64,000 nt of DNA from Actinophytocola xinjiangensis (GTDB lineage: Bacteria > Actinomycetota > Actinomycetes > Mycobacteriales > Pseudonocardiaceae). Within the stretch, counting starts at the first letter, position 1. Each line of letters starts with the position of its first letter. This document shows positions 9,321 to 19,110 of this stretch, piece by piece. A program made the translations under genes and the position numbers. The DNA lies in NCBI RefSeq assembly GCF_001921215.1, contig NZ_MSIF01000001.1, positions 434,001 through 498,000 of the forward strand. The letters run 5' to 3'. Under the pieces are notes generated by a model. That model ran no database searches. It worked only from the letters and a program-made list of their open reading frames with translations, and was not told where the DNA came from.

Positions 9321-10564
9321 TCTCCGGCCCGCTGTGCTTCGGCCAGCGCTCGATCTGGCGGTCGATCCGGACCAACCCGCTGGTCGACGGCATCCGCTCG
9401 CAGCTCACCAGCCTGGAGCCGCTCCCGGTCGGGACCACCGGGGAACGGGTCCGCGCGGCGGTGGAGGCGTTGTGGCGCCGGCACGAGAGCCTGCGCACGA
9501 CGTTCGACACCACCGGCGAGGACGTGGCCCAGGTCGTCCACCCCCGGGCCCGCGACGTCCTGGAGGTCGTCGCCGCCGGCGATCGGGACGAGGCCGCAGC
9601 TCGCGCGCGGGAGCTGTTCGCGACGCCGCTGCGGCTCACCGGGGAGTTCGGCTGGCGGGTCCGGCTGATCACCGTGCCGCACGGCCCGCCGTCGCTGGCG
9701 GTCGCGGTGCACCACATCCTGGCCGACGGGTGGGCGCTGCGCCGGCTGCTGGCCGAGCTCACCGCCCTGTCCACCGACCCGGCGCCGCTCTCCCCGTCAC
9801 CGGTGGCGCTGGCCCGCGACCAGCACTCCGAGGCGTGGTCCGACCGGCGCGCGTCCGCGCGGACCTACTGGACGCGGCTGACCGACGAGTTCGGCGTGGC
9901 CGCCGAGGACCACCTGGCGGAGGAGCGGATCAGCGGCTCGGTCGACCTGGGCGGCGTGAGCGGTGTGGTCGCCGACCTGGTGCGCCGCCACCGGGTCGGC
10001 GCGCAGACGGTCGTGCTCGCGCTGTTCGCCCTCGGCGTCCGGGCGAGCACCGGCCGGGAGCGGATCCTGGTGCACCTGATGGTCGCCAACCGGCTGCGGC
10101 CCCAGTGGCGCGAGTACGTGACGTCGCTGAACCAGATCATCCCGGCCGGGATCGTGGTCGACGACGCCGACACGTTCGCCGGGCTGCTGCGCCAGGTCGA
10201 GTCCGCCGGGATGGCGGCGCTGCGCAACGGCTGCCACGACGTCGACGAGGCCGCCGCGATCACCGGGCGCCCACCGGGCTCGGTCGTCGACCACGTGCTC
10301 AACTACATGCTCCCCGCCTGGCCGGACCTGCCGGCCGATCCCGGCCCCGCGCCGGTGACCGTGACCGCCTCGACCCGCCCGGCGATCGCCGGGATCTACG
10401 GGGTGCTCACCCGGGGCGAGCGGCCGGTGCTGGACCTGCACGTCGACGCCCGGCGCTACCCCGAGCCCCGGTTGCGCGGCTTCCTGCGCGGCACCGAGAG
10501 GTCCCTGCGACTGCTCGCGACCCGGCCACAGGCCCGGGTCGGCGACCTGACCGGCCTGTACTGA
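9317..10564 (+). CDS. Free-standing NRPS condensation domain
   Basis: A single condensation domain of 415 residues, not fused to A or PCP domains. It opens with GPLCFGQRSIW, a version of the C1 motif, and keeps the catalytic HHxxxDG as HHILADG (~136-142). Later motifs are weak, which is usual for discrete C proteins. Such proteins acylate a peptidyl carrier, form an ester or amide with a soluble acceptor, or release the chain. Coupled to the exporter upstream and 4 nt before the first NRPS. Because the locus also has a free AMP ligase, it could join that ligase's product to the peptide, but the sequence does not decide this. Confidence 0.85.
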   Translation: MISGPLCFGQRSIWRSIRTNPLVDGIRSQLTSLEPLPVGTTGERVRAAVEALWRRHESLRTTFDTTGEDVAQVVHPRARDVLEVVAAGDRDEAAARARELFATPLRLTGEFGWRVRLITVPHGPPSLAVAVHHILADGWALRRLLAELTALSTDPAPLSPSPVALARDQHSEAWSDRRASARTYWTRLTDEFGVAAEDHLAEERISGSVDLGGVSGVVADLVRRHRVGAQTVVLALFALGVRASTGRERILVHLMVANRLRPQWREYVTSLNQIIPAGIVVDDADTFAGLLRQVESAGMAALRNGCHDVDEAAAITGRPPGSVVDHVLNYMLPAWPDLPADPGPAPVTVTASTRPAIAGIYGVLTRGERPVLDLHVDARRYPEPRLRGFLRGTERSLRLLATRPQARVGDLTGLY

Positions 10565-10568
10565 GGTG

Positions 10569-13500
10569 ATGCCGGTGCTGCCCCTGTCCTTCGCGCAGCG
10601 CCGGCTGTGGTTCCTGGACCGTCTCGCCGGGCCGTCGGCCACCTACAACCTGCCGCTGGCGCTGCGCCTGACCGGCGCGCTGGACGTGCCGGCCCTGCGC
10701 GCCGCGCTGGGCGACGTGCTCACCCGGCACGAGGCGCTGCGCACGGTCTTCCCCGACCGCGACGGCGAACCCCACCAACAGGTCCTGCCGCCCGACCCGC
10801 GCCTGACGGTCCGCCCGCTGCCGTCCGCCGACGTGCCGGCCGCCGCCGCGGAGCCGTTCGACGTGACGGCCGAACCGCCGCTGCGCGCGACCCTGTTCAC
10901 CGGCGACGCCGAGGCGCTGCTGCTGGTGGTGGTGCACCACATCGCCGCCGACGGCGTCTCGCTGGGGCTGCTGGTCCGCGACCTGGCGACCGCCTACCGG
11001 GCCAGGGCCGGGCACGGCGGGCCGCCGGCCTGGGCCGAACTGCCGGTCCAGTACGCGGACTACACGCTGTGGCAACGGGAACTCGTCGACAGCGTCCGTG
11101 ACGACCAGCTCGCCCACTGGCGCTCGACGCTGCGTGGTCTCCCCGAGATCATCACCGTGCCACCCGACCGGCCCCGGCCGGCGATGGCCAGCCACCGGGG
11201 CGCGCTGGTCCCGGTCGACCTCGGCGCCCGCCGGCACCGCGACCTGGCCGCCCTGGCGCGCCGGCACGACTGCACGGTGTTCATGGTGCTGCACGCGGCC
11301 CTGGTGGTGCTGCTCACCCGGCACGGCGCCGGCACCGACGTCCCGGTCGGCACGGTCGTCGCCGGGCGCACCGAGGCGGACCTGGAGGACCTGGTCGGGC
11401 TGTTCGTCAACACGCTGGTCCTGCGCACCGACACCGGCGGCGACCCCACCTTCGGTGAGCTGCTCGGGCGGGTCCGGCGGGTGAACCTGGCGGCGCTGGC
11501 CCACCAGGACCTGCCCTTCGACGTCCTGGTCGAGGCGCTGAACCCGCCGCGCCGCCTGGCCAGCCACCCGCTGTTCCAGGTGATGCTGGCGCTCGAACGG
11601 CACGACCCGTCGCCGCCCGACCTCGGGCCGGTCACGGCCGTGCGCCGGGACCTGGACGTGCCGGCCGCCAAGGTCGACCTGACCTTCCAGCTGCGCGAAC
11701 ACCGCGACGGTGTGGACGGTTTCCTGGAGTACGCCACCGACCTCTACGACGAGCCGACCGCCCGGGCGGTCGTGGACCGGTTCGTGCGGGTGCTGGACGC
11801 GGTCGTGGCTGACCCGGACCGCCGCGTCGGCCGGATCGGCCTGATCTCGGCCGCCGAACGCCGCCGGGTGCTCGTCGACTGGAACACCACCGGCCGCGAC
11901 GTCCGGCCGGGGCTGCTGCACGAGGCGGGCGGCCACCAGGGGATCGCCGTGGTGGCCGGCGACCGCCGGCTGACCCGCGCCGACCTGGACCGTCGCGCGG
12001 ACGCGTTGGCCCACCGGCTGGTCGAGGCCGGGGTGCGGCCCGGGGCGGTCGTCGGGGTGGCCCTGCCCCGGTCGCCGGAGTTCGTGATCGCGGTGCACGC
12101 CGTCCTGCGGGCGGGCGGCGCGTACCTTCCGCTCCCGCCCGACCACCCGCCCCAGCGCCTCGCGTACCTGGTCAGCGACGCCCGCCCGCGCTGCGTGGTG
12201 GGCGACCCCGCCCCGTTCCACGACGAGGTGACCGTCGTCGGCGTCGACGAGACCGCCGTCGCGCCCGGTGACCTGCCGCGACTCACACCGCACCATCCCG
12301 CCTACGTCCTGTACACCTCCGGGTCCACCGGCCGGCCCAAGGGTGTCGTGGTCTCCCACGGCGCGGTGGACAACCGGCTGCGCTGGGCGCAGGCCGAGCT
12401 GCCACTTGGACCGGCGGACCGGGTGCTGCACAAGACCCCGGCCGGGTTCGACGTCTCGGTGTGGGAGCTGTTCTGGCCGTGGCGCGCCGGCGCGACGCTG
12501 GTGCTCGCCGAGCCGGGCGCGGAGTGGGACCCGGCGCTGATCGCCGGGGAGATCGCGCGGCACGGCGTCACCGCCGCGCACTTCGTCCCGTCGATGCTGC
12601 GGGCGTTACTCGCTGAACCGCCGGTCGCCGCGCCGGCCCTGCGCCGGGTGCTCAGCAGCGGCGAGGCCCTGGCCGCCGACACCGCCGGGGCGTTCCATCG
12701 CCGCTACCCCGGGGTGGAGCTGGTGAACCTCTACGGCCCGACCGAGGCGGCCATCGACGTCACCGCACATCGTTGCGTACCAGGCGATCCACTGCCCGTC
12801 CCGATCGGACGTCCGGTGTGGAACACCCAGGTCCGGGTGCTGGACGACGGGCTGGCGCCGTGCCCGGTCGGCGTGCCGGGCGAGCTGTACCTGGCCGGCG
12901 CGCAGCTCGCCGAGGGCTACCTCGGACGCCCGGCGCTGACCGCCGGCCGGTTCGTCGCCGACCCGTACGGGCCGGGGCGTCTGTACCGCACCGGCGACGT
13001 CGTGCGCTGGCGCCGCGACGGCGAGCTGGAGTTCCTCGGCCGGGCCGACGACCAGGTCAAGCTGCGCGGCCACCGGCTCGAACTCGGCGAGATCGAGAGC
13101 CTCCTGCTGGCCGACGACTCGGTCGCCGACGCCCGCGCCACCGTCCACGACGGGCAGTTCCTCGCCGCCTACGTCACGCCGGCCCCCGGCCACCGGCCCG
13201 ACCCGGTGGCCCTGCGCGGTGTCCTCACCGCGCGCCTGCCAGCCGCGGTCGTCCCGCCGGTGACCGTCCTGCCGAGTCTTCCGTTGGGCCCCAACGGAAA
13301 ACTCGACCGGTCCGGGCTGCCGCCGCCGGCCGCCGCCCCCGCCGGCCGGCCGCCGGGCACCCCACGCGAGCGGGCCGTCGCCGCGCTGTTCGAACAGGTG
13401 CTCGGCGTCACCGGCGTCGGCCTGGACGACGACTTCTTCGCCCTGGGTGGCCATTCCCTGCTCCTGGTGCCCCTCGCCCGGCGCCTGCGGACGCGGTTCG

Positions 13501-14339
13501 GTGTCGACGTCGCGGTGCACGAGCTGTTCCTCGCCCCGACCGTCGCGGCGCTCGACCGCCGCCTGGCCGGGGCCGGTCATGACCCCGACGGGCACGCGCC
13601 GCTGCTCACGCTGCGCCCCGGCGGCGAGCGCCCGCCGCTGGTGTTCGTGCATCCCGCCACCGGGCTGAGCTGGTGCTACTCCCGGGTCCTTGACCACATC
13701 GACCCCGACCGGCCGGTGTACGGGCTCCAGGCGCGGACCGCGCACCCGCCCGGCTCGGTCGCCGAGATGGCGCAGGACTACCTGGCCATCGTTCGCGAGA
13801 TCCAGCCCAGCGGGCCCTACCACCTGCTCGGCTGGTCGTTCGGCGGCAACGTCGCGCACACCATGGCCGCCCGGCTGCGCGCGGCCGGCGAGCAGGTGGC
13901 GCTGCTGGTCCTGTTCGACAGCCACCCCACCCTCGTTCGCCGGTCGCCCCCCGAGCGGGAGCTGCTGGCGACCGCGCTGGAGAACCTGCTCGGCCGCCCA
14001 CCGGACCGGGTCGCCACCGACGCCGGCATGCTCGATGCCCTGCGGCGGGCGTACCCGCCGCTGGCCGACGCCACCGACGACCAGGTCCTGGCCGTGGTGC
14101 GGGCCGGCGCGCACCACGTGCGGTTGCAGGCCGGCGCCACCCCGGAGACCTTCGACGGGGACCTGACGGTGGTCGTCGCCGAACGCGACGGGCCGGGGGA
14201 GCGGTGGGACCCGTTCGTCACCGGTCAGACCACCGTCGTCGGGGTCGACGCCGGCCACCACGACCTGTTCTCCACGGCGGCCCCGGCGACCGGCGCCGCC
14301 CTGTCCGCGATCCTGCGCACCCCGGGGAAGGTTCGATGA
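10569..14339 (+). CDS. NRPS C-A(Ser)-PCP-TE termination module
   Basis: Terminal NRPS module, 1256 residues. Order: C domain (~5-440, HHIAADG at ~123); A domain (~445-930, LYTSGSTGRPKG at ~581); PCP (LGGHSLL at ~960, Ser for phosphopantetheine); thioesterase (~1005-1256, GWSFGG nucleophile elbow at ~1088, DAGHHD His near 1229). Aligning by eye to the GrsA pocket positions gives D-V-W-H-L-S-L-I-D plus the A10 Lys, the established L-serine code. The architecture and length match EntF, but no dihydroxybenzoate genes are present. A GTG at 10566 is an equally placed start. The stop overlaps the next gene (ATGA). By logic it acts last although its gene comes first. Confidence 0.95.
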   Translation: MPVLPLSFAQRRLWFLDRLAGPSATYNLPLALRLTGALDVPALRAALGDVLTRHEALRTVFPDRDGEPHQQVLPPDPRLTVRPLPSADVPAAAAEPFDVTAEPPLRATLFTGDAEALLLVVVHHIAADGVSLGLLVRDLATAYRARAGHGGPPAWAELPVQYADYTLWQRELVDSVRDDQLAHWRSTLRGLPEIITVPPDRPRPAMASHRGALVPVDLGARRHRDLAALARRHDCTVFMVLHAALVVLLTRHGAGTDVPVGTVVAGRTEADLEDLVGLFVNTLVLRTDTGGDPTFGELLGRVRRVNLAALAHQDLPFDVLVEALNPPRRLASHPLFQVMLALERHDPSPPDLGPVTAVRRDLDVPAAKVDLTFQLREHRDGVDGFLEYATDLYDEPTARAVVDRFVRVLDAVVADPDRRVGRIGLISAAERRRVLVDWNTTGRDVRPGLLHEAGGHQGIAVVAGDRRLTRADLDRRADALAHRLVEAGVRPGAVVGVALPRSPEFVIAVHAVLRAGGAYLPLPPDHPPQRLAYLVSDARPRCVVGDPAPFHDEVTVVGVDETAVAPGDLPRLTPHHPAYVLYTSGSTGRPKGVVVSHGAVDNRLRWAQAELPLGPADRVLHKTPAGFDVSVWELFWPWRAGATLVLAEPGAEWDPALIAGEIARHGVTAAHFVPSMLRALLAEPPVAAPALRRVLSSGEALAADTAGAFHRRYPGVELVNLYGPTEAAIDVTAHRCVPGDPLPVPIGRPVWNTQVRVLDDGLAPCPVGVPGELYLAGAQLAEGYLGRPALTAGRFVADPYGPGRLYRTGDVVRWRRDGELEFLGRADDQVKLRGHRLELGEIESLLLADDSVADARATVHDGQFLAAYVTPAPGHRPDPVALRGVLTARLPAAVVPPVTVLPSLPLGPNGKLDRSGLPPPAAAPAGRPPGTPRERAVAALFEQVLGVTGVGLDDDFFALGGHSLLLVPLARRLRTRFGVDVAVHELFLAPTVAALDRRLAGAGHDPDGHAPLLTLRPGGERPPLVFVHPATGLSWCYSRVLDHIDPDRPVYGLQARTAHPPGSVAEMAQDYLAIVREIQPSGPYHLLGWSFGGNVAHTMAARLRAAGEQVALLVLFDSHPTLVRRSPPERELLATALENLLGRPPDRVATDAGMLDALRRAYPPLADATDDQVLAVVRAGAHHVRLQAGATPETFDGDLTVVVAERDGPGERWDPFVTGQTTVVGVDAGHHDLFSTAAPATGAALSAILRTPGKVR

Positions 14340-17300
14340 CCAGCCTGTTCGACGCGTTCCAGGCGCAGGCGCGGCGCACCCCCGACGGGATCGCCGTCGA
14401 GTGCGCCGGCGAGCTGACCACCTACGCCGCGCTGGCCGCGCGGGCCGACGCGCTGGCCGCGCGGCTGGTCCGCTCCGGCGCCGGTCCGGACACCCTGGTC
14501 GCGCTGTCCCTGCCCCGGTCGACCGATCTGGTGGTGGCGCTGCTCGCGGTGACCGGCGCCGGCGCCGCCTACGTCCCGCTCGACCCGGCCCACCCGGCCG
14601 CCCGCAACCGGTTGATCCTCGACCAGGCCAGGCCGGTGACCGTGCTCGACCGGGTGCCGCCCGACGGTCCCACCGGGTTCGTCGCCGTGCCGCCGGCCGA
14701 GGAGACCCTGGCCTACGTGCTGTTCACCTCGGGCTCCACCGGCGTGCCCAAGGGCGTCGCGGTCACCCACGGCAACCTCGGCGCGCTGCTGCGGGGCTTC
14801 GCCGAACGGCTTCCACTGTCCACACAGGACCAGATGCTGGCGGTGACCACCGTCGGGTTCGACATCGCCGGGCTGGAGCTGTTCGGCCCGCTGCTCGCCG
14901 GCGCGCGGGTCGTGCTCGCCACCGCCGACGAACAGCGCGACCCGGTGCGCCTGGCCAGGATCCTGCGGCGGGGCGACATCACCGTCGCCCAGGCGACACC
15001 CCCGCTGTGGCAGGCGATCCTGGAGACCGGCGAGGCCGACCTGCGCGGCGTGCGGGTCGTGACCGGCGGCGAGGCGCTGCGGGAGAAGCTGGCCGCCGGC
15101 CTGCTGGCCGGCGCGCACACGGTGATCAACGGCTACGGCCCGACCGAGGCCACGGTCTACGCCACCGCCGCGACCGTGCACACCGCCGGGGACGCCGTCT
15201 CCATCGGCACCCCGGTCCCCGGCACCACCGCCCACGTCCTGGACGACGCCCTGCGCCCGACCGACACCGGCGAGCTGTACCTCGGCGGCGCCGGCATCGC
15301 CCGGGGTTACCTCGGCCGCCCCGACCTGACCGCGCAGCGGTTCGTCGCCGACCCGTTCGGCCCGCCGGGCGCGCGCCTGTACCGCACCGGCGACCTCGTC
15401 CGCCGCCGAGCCGGCGGCGACCTGGAGTACCTCGGGCGCACCGACTCCCAGGTCAAGATCCGCGGCTTCCGGGTCGAGCCGGGGGAGGTGGAGGCCGTCG
15501 CGAGCACCCTGCCCGGTGTCCGCGCCGCCGCGGTCGTCGCCCACGAGGACGACCTCGGCGGGCGGCGGCTGGTGCTGCACGCCGTCCTCGACGGTGACAC
15601 CGGTGACCTGCGCGCCCGGCTCGCCACGCTGCTGCCCGACCACCTGGTGCCCTCGGCCGTGGTCGGCCACGACCGGCTCCCGCTCACCCCGACCGGCAAG
15701 ATCGACCGGGCCGCGCTGCCCGCACCCGACTTCGGCCGCCCGGCCGGCGACGCGCTCCCGTCCGGCGTGCGCGAGGAGGCGTTGGGCGCGCTGTTCGCCG
15801 AGGTCCTCGGCGTCGACCGGGTCGGAGCCGAGGACGGATTCCTCGACCTGGGCGGGCATTCGCTGATGGCGACCCGGCTGCTCGGCCGGCTGCGCGCCGA
15901 CCTCGGCCTGGAGCTGACGGTCGGCGAGTTCTTCGCCGCGCCGACCGTGCGCGCGGTCGCCCGGCGCGCCAGGCCAGCGCCGCCGCTGCCGGCACCGGTC
16001 CGGCACCCCGACCGGGACCGCGTGCCGCTGTCGCACTCCCAGCGCCGGTTGTGGTTCCTCAACCAGTTGGAGGAGCGGGGCGCGACCTACACCATCCCGC
16101 TGACCCTGCACCTGCGCGGACCGCTGGACGTCGACGCGCTGCGCGCCGCGCTGGCCGACGTGGTCGAACGCCACGAGAGCCTGCGGACGGTGTTCCCGCA
16201 GTCCGAGTCCGGCGAGCCGTGGCAGCGGGTGCTGTCCGGGGTGGTCCCGGCGCTCCCCGTCGTACACGGCGACACCGCCTTCCCGCGCGAGGGCGTCGAC
16301 CTGGCCACGCAGATCCCGTTCCGCGCCGAACTCGTCGTCCTCGGCCGCGACGACCACCTGCTGCACCTGGCCCTGCACCACATCGCCGGCGACGGCTGGT
16401 CGCTGACCCCGCTGGTCACCGACCTGCTGGCCGCCTACGCCGCCCGCCGGTCGGGCAACCCGCCGGACCTCGCGCCGCTTCCCGTGCGGTACACCGACGT
16501 CACCCTGTGGCAGCGCGACCGCGACCACACGGCCGGCCTCGACCACTGGCGCGCGGTGCTCGCCGGGCTGCCCGAACAGCTCGACCTGCCCTACGACCGG
16601 CCGCGCCCCGCCCGCGCCTCCTACCGGGGCGACACGGTCACCGTCACCGTCGACGCCGCCACCCACGACGCGCTGGCCGCCCTCGCCCGCGCCGAGGGCG
16701 CGACGGTGTTCATGGCGGTGCACGCCGTGCTCGCCGCCCTGCTGACCCGCCTGGGCGCCGGCACCGACATTCCCGTCGGTACCCCGGTCGCCGGGCGCGA
16801 CGACGACGCGCTCGCCGGCCTCGTCGGGTTCTTCGTCAACACCGTCGTCCTGCGCGCCGACACCTCCGGCGACCCCGCGTTCCGCGCGCTGCTGGCGCGG
16901 GTGCGCGAGGTCGACCTTGACGCGTTGCGCCACCGGCAGGTGCCGTTCGAGCTGCTGGTGGAGGCGCTGAACCCGGCCCGGTCGCTGGCCCGCCACCCGC
17001 TGTTCCAGGTGCTGCTGGTCGCCCAGCACCCCGGGACGCCGTTCGCGGCGCCCGGCCTGGAGGTGCGGGCGAGCGAGCCGTCGCTGGGCGTGGCCAAGTT
17101 CGACCTGTCGTTCAGCCTGACCGAGAACCCGGGCGCGGGGATCGAGGTGGTGGTGGAGTTCGCCACCGACGTGTTCGACCGCGCCACCGCCGAGCGGATC
17201 GCCGGCTACTTCCTTCGCCTGCTGCGGGCCGCCGTCGCCGAACCCGACCGGCCCGTCGGCGCCCTGGACATGATGACCGCCGCCGAGCGCCGCCAGGTGC

Positions 17301-19105
17301 TCGCCGGGTGGAACGCCACCACCCACCCGGTGCTCGACCGGACCCTGCCCGACCTGCTGGCCGCGCAGGCCGCCAGGACCCCCGACGCGGTCGCCGTGCG
17401 GTACGAGGACGAGTCGGTCAGCTACGCCGACCTGGACGCGCGGTCCAACCGGATGGCCCGGCTGCTCGCCGGCCGGGGCGTCGGGCCGGAGACGGTCGTC
17501 GCGCTGGCCGCGCCGCGCTCGGTGGCCATGCTGGTCGGGATGCTCGGCGTGGTGAAGGCCGGCGCGGCCTACCTGCCGGTCGACCCCGACTACCCCGACG
17601 AGCGGGTCGCGTTCATGCTCGCCGACAGCGACCCGGTCGGCGTGCTCACCACCGCCGGCGGAACTCTGCTGCTCGACGGCCAACCTTGTGACCTGGCGAC
17701 CCACTCACCCGCTCCGGTCACCGACGCCGACCGGGTTCGGCCGCTGCGCCCCGACCACCCGGTGTACGTGATCTACACCTCCGGCTCCACCGGCCGTCCC
17801 AAGGGCGTCGTGCTGCCCGCCCGGGCCATGGTCAACCTGCTGGCCTGGCACGCGACGGTCATGGGCGGCGGGGTCGGTGTCACGACCGCCCAGTTCGCGT
17901 CGCTGAGCTTCGACGCCGCCGCGCAGGAGATCTTCTCCGCGCTGACCTCCGGCAAGACGCTCGCCGTGCCGCGCGAGGACGTCCGCAAGGACACCCAGCG
18001 GCTGGTGCGGTGGCTGGCCGGGCTGCGGGTCAACGAGCTGTTCGCGCCGACGCCGGTGGTGGAGGGCATCGGCGAGGCCGCGCGGGAGCTGGGCCTTGAC
18101 CTGCCCGACCTGACCGACATCGCCCAGGCCGGCGAGGCGCTGACCTTCCACCGCGCGGTCCGCGACTTCTGCGCCGCCCGGCGGGTGCACAACTACTACG
18201 GCCCGACCGAGACCCACGTCGTCACCGGCCTGACCGTCGCGGCCGAGACGGTCGAACGCGGTGACACCCCGTCGATCGGCGGCCCGATCTGGAACACCCG
18301 CTGCTACGTCCTGGATCCCGCGCTGCGCCCGGTCCCCGTCGGGGTGTCCGGCGAGCTGTACCTGGCGGGGCGGCAGAACGCGCGGGGCTACCTGCGGCGC
18401 CCCGGTCTCACCGCGCAGCGGTTCGTCGCCGACCCGTACGCCGGGCCGGGGGAGCTGATGTACCGCACCGGCGACCTGGCCCGCTGGCGCCCCGACGGCA
18501 CCCTGGACTTCCTCGGCCGCCGCGACTTCCAGGTCAAGATCCGTGGTTTCCGGGTGGAGCTGGGCGAGATCGAGGTGGCGTTGTCCCGCCGGCCCGAGGT
18601 CGCCCGGGTGGTGGTCGTGGCCCGCGAGGACCGCCCCGGCGACCGCCGCCTGGTCGCCTACGTCGTGCCGGCCGGCGTCCGTCCCGACCCCACCGCCCTG
18701 CGCCGGGCCGTGGCCACCGTGCTCCCCGAGTACATGGTCCCCGCCGCGGTCGTCGTGCTGGACACGTTCCCGTTGACCCCCAACGGAAAGCTCGACCGCG
18801 CGGCGCTGCCCGCCCCGGACTACACCCAGGTCTCCCGGGCCGTGCCGCCCTCGGGCGAGCGTGAGCACACCCTCGCCAGGCTCTTCGCTGACATCCTCGG
18901 CGTCCCGGCCGTCGGCGCCGACGACAACTTCTTCGAGCTGGGCGGCCACTCCCTGCTGGCGACCCGGCTGATCAACCGGATCCGCACCGAGACCCGGTGC
19001 GAGGTCACCATCATCGACCTGTTCGACAGCCCCACCGTCCAGGGCATCGCCCAGCGCCTGCGCGAACCGGCCCGCCCCCGCCCCACGCTGCGGCGCCGCC
19101 GCTGA
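14336..19105 (+). CDS. NRPS A-PCP-C-A-PCP
   Basis: Two-module NRPS of 1589 residues. Order: A1 (~1-490, TSGSTGVPKG at ~130), PCP1 (LGGHSLM, Ser ~509), C (~562-985, HHIAGDGWS ~681), A2 (~1003-1500, YTSGSTGRPKG ~1147), PCP2 (LGGHSLLATRL, Ser ~1539). There is no epimerase, methyltransferase or release domain, so the chain must pass to the C-A-PCP-TE protein encoded upstream. Pocket residues read by eye: A1 = D-I-L-Q-V-G-G-V-Y, nearest to the known glycine code at its first four positions but not a match; A2 = D-A-Q-F-A-A-Y-V-V, which I cannot assign. Starting with an A domain marks it as the initiating protein. No MbtH-like gene is seen nearby. Confidence 0.95.
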   Translation: MTSLFDAFQAQARRTPDGIAVECAGELTTYAALAARADALAARLVRSGAGPDTLVALSLPRSTDLVVALLAVTGAGAAYVPLDPAHPAARNRLILDQARPVTVLDRVPPDGPTGFVAVPPAEETLAYVLFTSGSTGVPKGVAVTHGNLGALLRGFAERLPLSTQDQMLAVTTVGFDIAGLELFGPLLAGARVVLATADEQRDPVRLARILRRGDITVAQATPPLWQAILETGEADLRGVRVVTGGEALREKLAAGLLAGAHTVINGYGPTEATVYATAATVHTAGDAVSIGTPVPGTTAHVLDDALRPTDTGELYLGGAGIARGYLGRPDLTAQRFVADPFGPPGARLYRTGDLVRRRAGGDLEYLGRTDSQVKIRGFRVEPGEVEAVASTLPGVRAAAVVAHEDDLGGRRLVLHAVLDGDTGDLRARLATLLPDHLVPSAVVGHDRLPLTPTGKIDRAALPAPDFGRPAGDALPSGVREEALGALFAEVLGVDRVGAEDGFLDLGGHSLMATRLLGRLRADLGLELTVGEFFAAPTVRAVARRARPAPPLPAPVRHPDRDRVPLSHSQRRLWFLNQLEERGATYTIPLTLHLRGPLDVDALRAALADVVERHESLRTVFPQSESGEPWQRVLSGVVPALPVVHGDTAFPREGVDLATQIPFRAELVVLGRDDHLLHLALHHIAGDGWSLTPLVTDLLAAYAARRSGNPPDLAPLPVRYTDVTLWQRDRDHTAGLDHWRAVLAGLPEQLDLPYDRPRPARASYRGDTVTVTVDAATHDALAALARAEGATVFMAVHAVLAALLTRLGAGTDIPVGTPVAGRDDDALAGLVGFFVNTVVLRADTSGDPAFRALLARVREVDLDALRHRQVPFELLVEALNPARSLARHPLFQVLLVAQHPGTPFAAPGLEVRASEPSLGVAKFDLSFSLTENPGAGIEVVVEFATDVFDRATAERIAGYFLRLLRAAVAEPDRPVGALDMMTAAERRQVLAGWNATTHPVLDRTLPDLLAAQAARTPDAVAVRYEDESVSYADLDARSNRMARLLAGRGVGPETVVALAAPRSVAMLVGMLGVVKAGAAYLPVDPDYPDERVAFMLADSDPVGVLTTAGGTLLLDGQPCDLATHSPAPVTDADRVRPLRPDHPVYVIYTSGSTGRPKGVVLPARAMVNLLAWHATVMGGGVGVTTAQFASLSFDAAAQEIFSALTSGKTLAVPREDVRKDTQRLVRWLAGLRVNELFAPTPVVEGIGEAARELGLDLPDLTDIAQAGEALTFHRAVRDFCAARRVHNYYGPTETHVVTGLTVAAETVERGDTPSIGGPIWNTRCYVLDPALRPVPVGVSGELYLAGRQNARGYLRRPGLTAQRFVADPYAGPGELMYRTGDLARWRPDGTLDFLGRRDFQVKIRGFRVELGEIEVALSRRPEVARVVVVAREDRPGDRRLVAYVVPAGVRPDPTALRRAVATVLPEYMVPAAVVVLDTFPLTPNGKLDRAALPAPDYTQVSRAVPPSGEREHTLARLFADILGVPAVGADDNFFELGGHSLLATRLINRIRTETRCEVTIIDLFDSPTVQGIAQRLREPARPRPTLRRRR

Positions 19106-19110
19106 GGTCC

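Noticed and set aside
10569-14339. EntF-like enterobactin or catechol siderophore synthesis
   Set aside because: Architecture and serine code fit EntF, but no entA/B/C/E-type genes are present and the partner NRPS has two further modules. The siderophore-interacting protein at 52214 is 33 kb away.
14225-17704. A 1159-codon open frame on the minus strand
   Set aside because: Antisense to the NRPS genes, low-complexity composition and no motif; the + strand has full NRPS domains.
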